In this document: in pieces, positions 60,856 to 64,000 of the stretch
Layout: each line of letters starts with the position of its first letter
How positions within the stretch are numbered: the first letter of the stretch is position 1
Assembly: GCF_016107685.1 (NCBI RefSeq)
Contig: NZ_JABASY010000001.1
Location: 214,187 to 278,186, forward strand
DNA length: 64,000 bases
Origin: Brevibacterium yomogidense
Lineage (GTDB): Bacteria; Actinomycetota; Actinomycetes; Actinomycetales; Brevibacteriaceae
Direction of reading: 5' to 3'
Made by a program: the position numbers and the translations under genes
The notes under the pieces: model-generated
Seen by the model: only the letters and a program-made list of their open reading frames with translations
Databases searched by the model: none
Told to the model about the DNA's origin: nothing

Positions 60856-61737
60856 TCACCACAGTGCGGTCTGGTCCGACGCCCGGAGCGTGACGTCCGG
60901 CCCTTCCGCGAACGACACCTGGACGAGGTTCCCCTCCTCATGCTGGCGCGACGCGGAACCGTCGCCCCGGTAGACGAGGACCGAACGGACGTCCTGGTCC
61001 GCCTCCGCACCCGAGGCCTCGCGCGCCTCCTCGATCAGTGCGTCCAGGTCGATGTCGAGGTCGTCCTCGTCGAGGTAGACACCGCGGTTCCCCCGCGCGT
61101 CTGCCAGGAGTCCCGCGTCGTCCGCCTCGAAGAGGATCTGCCGGAAGGCCTCGTCCTCCTCACCGTCGGCGTCCGCGATCAGCCCGGTCACGGTGGTGAG
61201 GTCCGGCGACAGCGACACCTGCTCGATGTCCGTGAAGCCCGCCTCGTGCGCCCGTTCCACGGCGGCGGTCACGGTCGTGTCGCCCATGGGCACGACCGCG
61301 TCGAGCTCCGTCGCGACGGACGGCGGCTCCCACCCGTCCGGCGGGCGGACCTCCTGGGCGACCGGGGCCTCGGCTGCGGTCCCGTCCTCACGAGGGTCGT
61401 CTCCCCCTTCCACCACCATCGCGTACATCGCGCCTGCGGCGAGAAGCCCGGCGACGAACGGCATCACGAACCGTCGCCCGGGTGGGCCGGGAGCCGTGCT
61501 CTCCTCGACGCGGACCGGTCGCGGCGGCGGATCGAACGGGAGATCCGCGACCAGGGCGTCGAGCTCGTCGCAGGACACAGCCTTCTCCACCGCGGTCATC
61601 CGCTCCTCGTAGAGCGTATGGGTGAGGCGCCCCTCCGCCACACCCTCCGCGAGCGCCTCCGTATACGGAATGCGCTCCTTCCGCGACGGGCGCAGAGCCT
61701 TCCGCCTGCGCGCGGCGGGCTGACGGCGGGACGTCAT
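60856..61737 (-). CDS. DUF1707 domain membrane protein
   Basis: 293 aa. The N-terminal part has the SHOCT/DUF1707 pattern (YTEALAEGVAEGRLTHTLYEERMTAVEKAVSCDELDALVADLP, about 25-68), followed by one membrane helix (FVMPFVAGLLAAGAMYAMVV) and an acidic extracellular domain. DUF1707 proteins are actinobacterial; their role is unclear. The ATG overlaps the upstream stop by 4 bp, coupling it to a sister gene of the same layout. Confidence 0.72.
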   Translation of the reverse strand: MTSRRQPAARRRKALRPSRKERIPYTEALAEGVAEGRLTHTLYEERMTAVEKAVSCDELDALVADLPFDPPPRPVRVEESTAPGPPGRRFVMPFVAGLLAAGAMYAMVVEGGDDPREDGTAAEAPVAQEVRPPDGWEPPSVATELDAVVPMGDTTVTAAVERAHEAGFTDIEQVSLSPDLTTVTGLIADADGEEDEAFRQILFEADDAGLLADARGNRGVYLDEDDLDIDLDALIEEAREASGAEADQDVRSVLVYRGDGSASRQHEEGNLVQVSFAEGPDVTLRASDQTALW

Positions 61738-62681
61738 TCGATCACCTCGAGGATGCGGGTCCCGTCGGTGGACCAGACGACGGTGCCCCCGCCGCTCCCG
61801 TACTCGTCGACCCCGAGCTGCACACTGACGACGGGATCCCCCGGTTCGACACCGGCGTACTCGAGGCCTGCAACCGGTACGTGGAGGTCCAATCTCGCCG
61901 CGGCGAGCGCAGTGCTCCCCGTCGTCTGCGCGTACACGTCCGGTGCCGCGAGGACCATCGCCGCGAAGAGGTCCGGGTCGACGACGGAGGCGTCGAAGCG
62001 TCCGTTCTCCGACTCCCCGTAGGTGCCGCCGGGGTCCGTGCTCACGCTGCCGTCCTCGTCGATGCTGACGATGTCGTAGGTCGTGCCCGCTGCCGTCGGC
62101 ACGTGCGCGGAGGCGCTGGAATCGGAGAGGGTGAGCCGCGACATCTCGTCCTGGCCTGCTGCGAGCTCAGCTGCGCGCATGGCATCGCCGTACCCGATGT
62201 CGCCGTGGGCCCCGGCACGCGGGTTCCCCTCGTCCGTGTCGGCTTCAGCGCCGTCAGCGTCGGTGTCCGCTTCACGACCGTCCGCCTCGCCGGTGCCCAC
62301 AGCGCGGGTGTCCGTGTCGACGGTGTCGGCGGCACGGGCGTGCAGAGCAGCCGAACCCGCAAGGAACCCTCCCAGACTGCCCACCAGCAGGGCTGCGACG
62401 AGCAGGAGCATGCGACGCGCCGCGGAGGTCTGCTCAGCCGTCGCTGCGTTTCGTCGCGCGGGTCCGCGGATCTGCGCGGCGGGGACGGGGAGATCCCCGC
62501 GCGGCAGATCCGCGATGAGCTCTTCGAGACGCCTGAGCGACGTCGCAGCGGCCGCCTCGTCGGAGCGCCTGCGGAACTCCTCGTCGTTCAGGCGGCCTTG
62601 GGCATATCCCTCGGAGAGGACATCGCGATAGGCGTCCCGCTGCCCGAAGGAGGGCCGTTCGGAGGGACGCGGGATCGACAT
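61734..62681 (-). CDS. DUF1707 domain membrane protein
   Basis: 315 aa. The DUF1707 core (RDAYRDVLSEGYAQGRLNDEEFRRRSDEAAAATSLRRLEELIADLP) lies near residues 15-60, then a helix (MLLLVAALLVGSLGGFLAG) and an Asp/Ala/Gly-rich extracellular part ending VVWSTDGTRILEVIE. ATG 62681 is chosen; GTG 62699 would add six residues. A weak CACAAT stands six bases before the ATG. It and the downstream gene look like an ancient tandem duplication. Confidence 0.72.
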   Translation of the reverse strand: MSIPRPSERPSFGQRDAYRDVLSEGYAQGRLNDEEFRRRSDEAAAATSLRRLEELIADLPRGDLPVPAAQIRGPARRNAATAEQTSAARRMLLLVAALLVGSLGGFLAGSAALHARAADTVDTDTRAVGTGEADGREADTDADGAEADTDEGNPRAGAHGDIGYGDAMRAAELAAGQDEMSRLTLSDSSASAHVPTAAGTTYDIVSIDEDGSVSTDPGGTYGESENGRFDASVVDPDLFAAMVLAAPDVYAQTTGSTALAAARLDLHVPVAGLEYAGVEPGDPVVSVQLGVDEYGSGGGTVVWSTDGTRILEVIE

Positions 62682-62714
62682 GCCACCATTGTGGCCCACC
62701 GTCCTACCCGCCCG

Positions 62715-64000
62715 TCACTCGCGAGTGCCAGCCTCGCTCCCCACCCGGTAGCCCGCACCCTGATGGTCGTCCGCCAGCCACGGCCCGTGGCCGGTGATCC
62801 GTTCGCGCACGGTCTGACCCACCTGGGCCTCGGCGAGGACACCCCGGCGACGCAGCTCCGGGGTGACGTAGCGGCCGAACCGCTCGAGATCCGCAGGCCT
62901 TACCGCGGCGGACACGTTGAAGCCGTCGATATCGGCTTCGTCCATCCACCGCTCCAGCTCGTCGACGACCGTCGCAGGCGACCCGACGATGACCGGACCG
63001 CGCCCACCGATCGCCACGAACTCCGCGAGGTCCCGCACCGTCCACGTCTTCCCGCCCGCCAGGGTCGTGAACGCCGCAAGAGCCGAATGGTTGGCCTCCG
63101 TCTTGACGTACTCGAGTGGCGAATCCGGGTCCGCACCGGACAGGTCGACCCCAGTCCAGCCGCCGAACAGGGCGAGCGCGGACTCCGTGTCCACGTACGG
63201 GCGGTAGTCGTCCAGCCGCGCCTGCGCCTCCTCGTCCGTGTCCGCCACGACGATCGTGGCGAGCGTGAAGATCTTCACCGCGTCGCGGGGCCGCCCGCGC
63301 TCCTCCAGTCCGTCGCGGATCCCGTCGACCCACCCGCGCACCAGCTGCGGGGTGCCGCCGGACAGGAAGATCGCCTCTGCGTGGTCGAGCGCGAACCGCT
63401 GGCCCCTGCTGGAGGATCCTGCCTGGAACAGCAGCGGTGTCCGCTGGGGGCCCGGGGAGGCGAGCGCCTGCCCGGGGACGGAGAAGTACTGCCCTTCGTG
63501 CCCGATGTCGTGCACCTTCTCCGGGTCGACGAACACGTTCGCCTCCGCGTCCGCACGGACCGCGTCCGGCTCGAAGGAGCCCTCGAACAGCTTGTACATG
63601 ACCTCCATGTACTCGTCCGCCCGGTCGTACCGCTCGTCGTGCGGGATCTGCCCTGCCATCCCCAGGTTGCGGGCCGCCGAATCCTGGTAGCTCGTCACGA
63701 TGTTCCATGCGACGCGGCCGTCGGTGAAGTGGTCGAGCGTGCTGAAGGTGCGTGCCAGGAGGTACGGCTGCTCGTAGGTGACGGACGCCGTCACACCGAA
63801 GCCCAGGGATTCTGTCACCGCAGCCATCGCCGGCACGACGACCAGCGGGTCGAGCAGAGGGACCTGCACGCCGCCCTTGTTCGCCGCGGCACCGCTGCCC
63901 CCGTACACGTCGTAGACACCCGGCACGTCGGCCAGGAAGAGGGAGGCGAAACCGGCGTCCTCGAGGGTCCGTGCGACGTCCGTCCAGTAGGAGAGCCGGG
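62715..64000 (-). CDS. FMN-dependent monooxygenase, NtaA/SnaA/DszA family (partial, 5' end off window)
   Basis: At least 427 codons remain; the frame is open to base 64000 and the N-terminus is missing. The visible part (LSYWTDVARTLEDAGFASLFLADV, LDPLVVVPAMAAVTESLGFGVTASVTYEQPYLLARTFSTLDHFTDGRVAWNIVTSYQDSAARNLG, and LLFQAGSSSRGQRFA) matches the nitrilotriacetate/dibenzothiophene-type flavin monooxygenases, which need a separate flavin reductase. Its substrate is unknown. It ends 34 bp before the DUF1707 ATG. Confidence 0.9.
   Translation of the reverse strand, partial: RLSYWTDVARTLEDAGFASLFLADVPGVYDVYGGSGAAANKGGVQVPLLDPLVVVPAMAAVTESLGFGVTASVTYEQPYLLARTFSTLDHFTDGRVAWNIVTSYQDSAARNLGMAGQIPHDERYDRADEYMEVMYKLFEGSFEPDAVRADAEANVFVDPEKVHDIGHEGQYFSVPGQALASPGPQRTPLLFQAGSSSRGQRFALDHAEAIFLSGGTPQLVRGWVDGIRDGLEERGRPRDAVKIFTLATIVVADTDEEAQARLDDYRPYVDTESALALFGGWTGVDLSGADPDSPLEYVKTEANHSALAAFTTLAGGKTWTVRDLAEFVAIGGRGPVIVGSPATVVDELERWMDEADIDGFNVSAAVRPADLERFGRYVTPELRRRGVLAEAQVGQTVRERITGHGPWLADDHQGAGYRVGSEAGTRE

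Noticed and set aside
1..64000. tRNA, rRNA, CRISPR arrays, insertion sequences or prophage genes
   Set aside because: None was recognised: no cloverleaf-like sequences, spaced repeats, transposase motifs or terminal inverted repeats.

Overview
The window is high-GC (about 70%) actinobacterial chromosome. Strong G/C third-position bias, many GTG starts, ATGA/GTGA stop-start overlaps, DUF1707 proteins, PaaX/IclR/GntR regulators and many apparently leaderless genes point to Actinomycetota. A Micrococcales-type soil or rhizosphere bacterium fits best, but the genus cannot be fixed from the sequence. I see no rRNA, tRNA, CRISPR array, insertion sequence or phage genes. The right end cuts an FMN monooxygenase gene and the left end cuts pcaD.

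Region 1 (1-11619) is an aromatic-acid catabolic island. A minus-strand pcaHGBD run (protocatechuate to beta-ketoadipate enol-lactone) lies beside pobA (4-hydroxybenzoate to protocatechuate), an IclR regulator, an aldehyde dehydrogenase, a benzoylformate decarboxylase with a divergent LysR regulator, and an AAHS-type aromatic acid transporter. Read together they give (4-hydroxy)benzoylformate -> aldehyde -> acid -> protocatechuate -> beta-ketoadipate.

Region 2 (11620-21600) starts with a stand-alone fumarate reductase/succinate dehydrogenase-type flavoprotein. It then carries a quinate/shikimate module: a TRAP transporter (dctQ, dctM, dctP), quinate/shikimate dehydrogenase, a phosphotriesterase-like hydrolase and a TetR regulator in one coupled operon, and quiC (dehydroshikimate dehydratase) with aroQ (dehydroquinate dehydratase) in a second. 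Both promoters carry the same ~26-bp element. The product is again protocatechuate, feeding Region 1.

Region 3 (21600-32200) holds a DinB-like protein, an OGG-fold-like protein, two methyltransferases, a compact tryptophan-to-anthranilate operon (kynA, kynU, PaaX-type regulator, kynurenine formamidase-like hydrolase), a stress-type SDR and apt. Region 4 (32200-37260) is mixed: a universal stress protein, an SRPBCC/ArsR pair, a frameshifted SDR, a Cys-rich Tat-exported protein, and two gene-poor stretches.

Region 5 (37264-45491) is a catabolic cluster whose substrate I cannot name: FAH-family hydrolase, AAHS transporter, FAD monooxygenase, esterase and bicupin dioxygenase, divergent from a GntR regulator and a DUF3500 protein, with a perfect operator-like palindrome between them. 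Region 6 (45480-64000) has glpD, a YihY membrane protein behind a leaderless mini-ORF, a CoA-transferase, a second universal stress protein coupled to panC, an acyl-CoA ligase plus a fused biotin-dependent carboxylase, an orphan TRAP binding protein, a broken HicB-like antitoxin gene, a DEAD-box helicase, two DUF1707 membrane proteins and the partial FMN monooxygenase.

Ten start codons are preceded by TANNNT followed by exactly six bases, the geometry of leaderless transcription. They are mostly regulators and first genes of operons.
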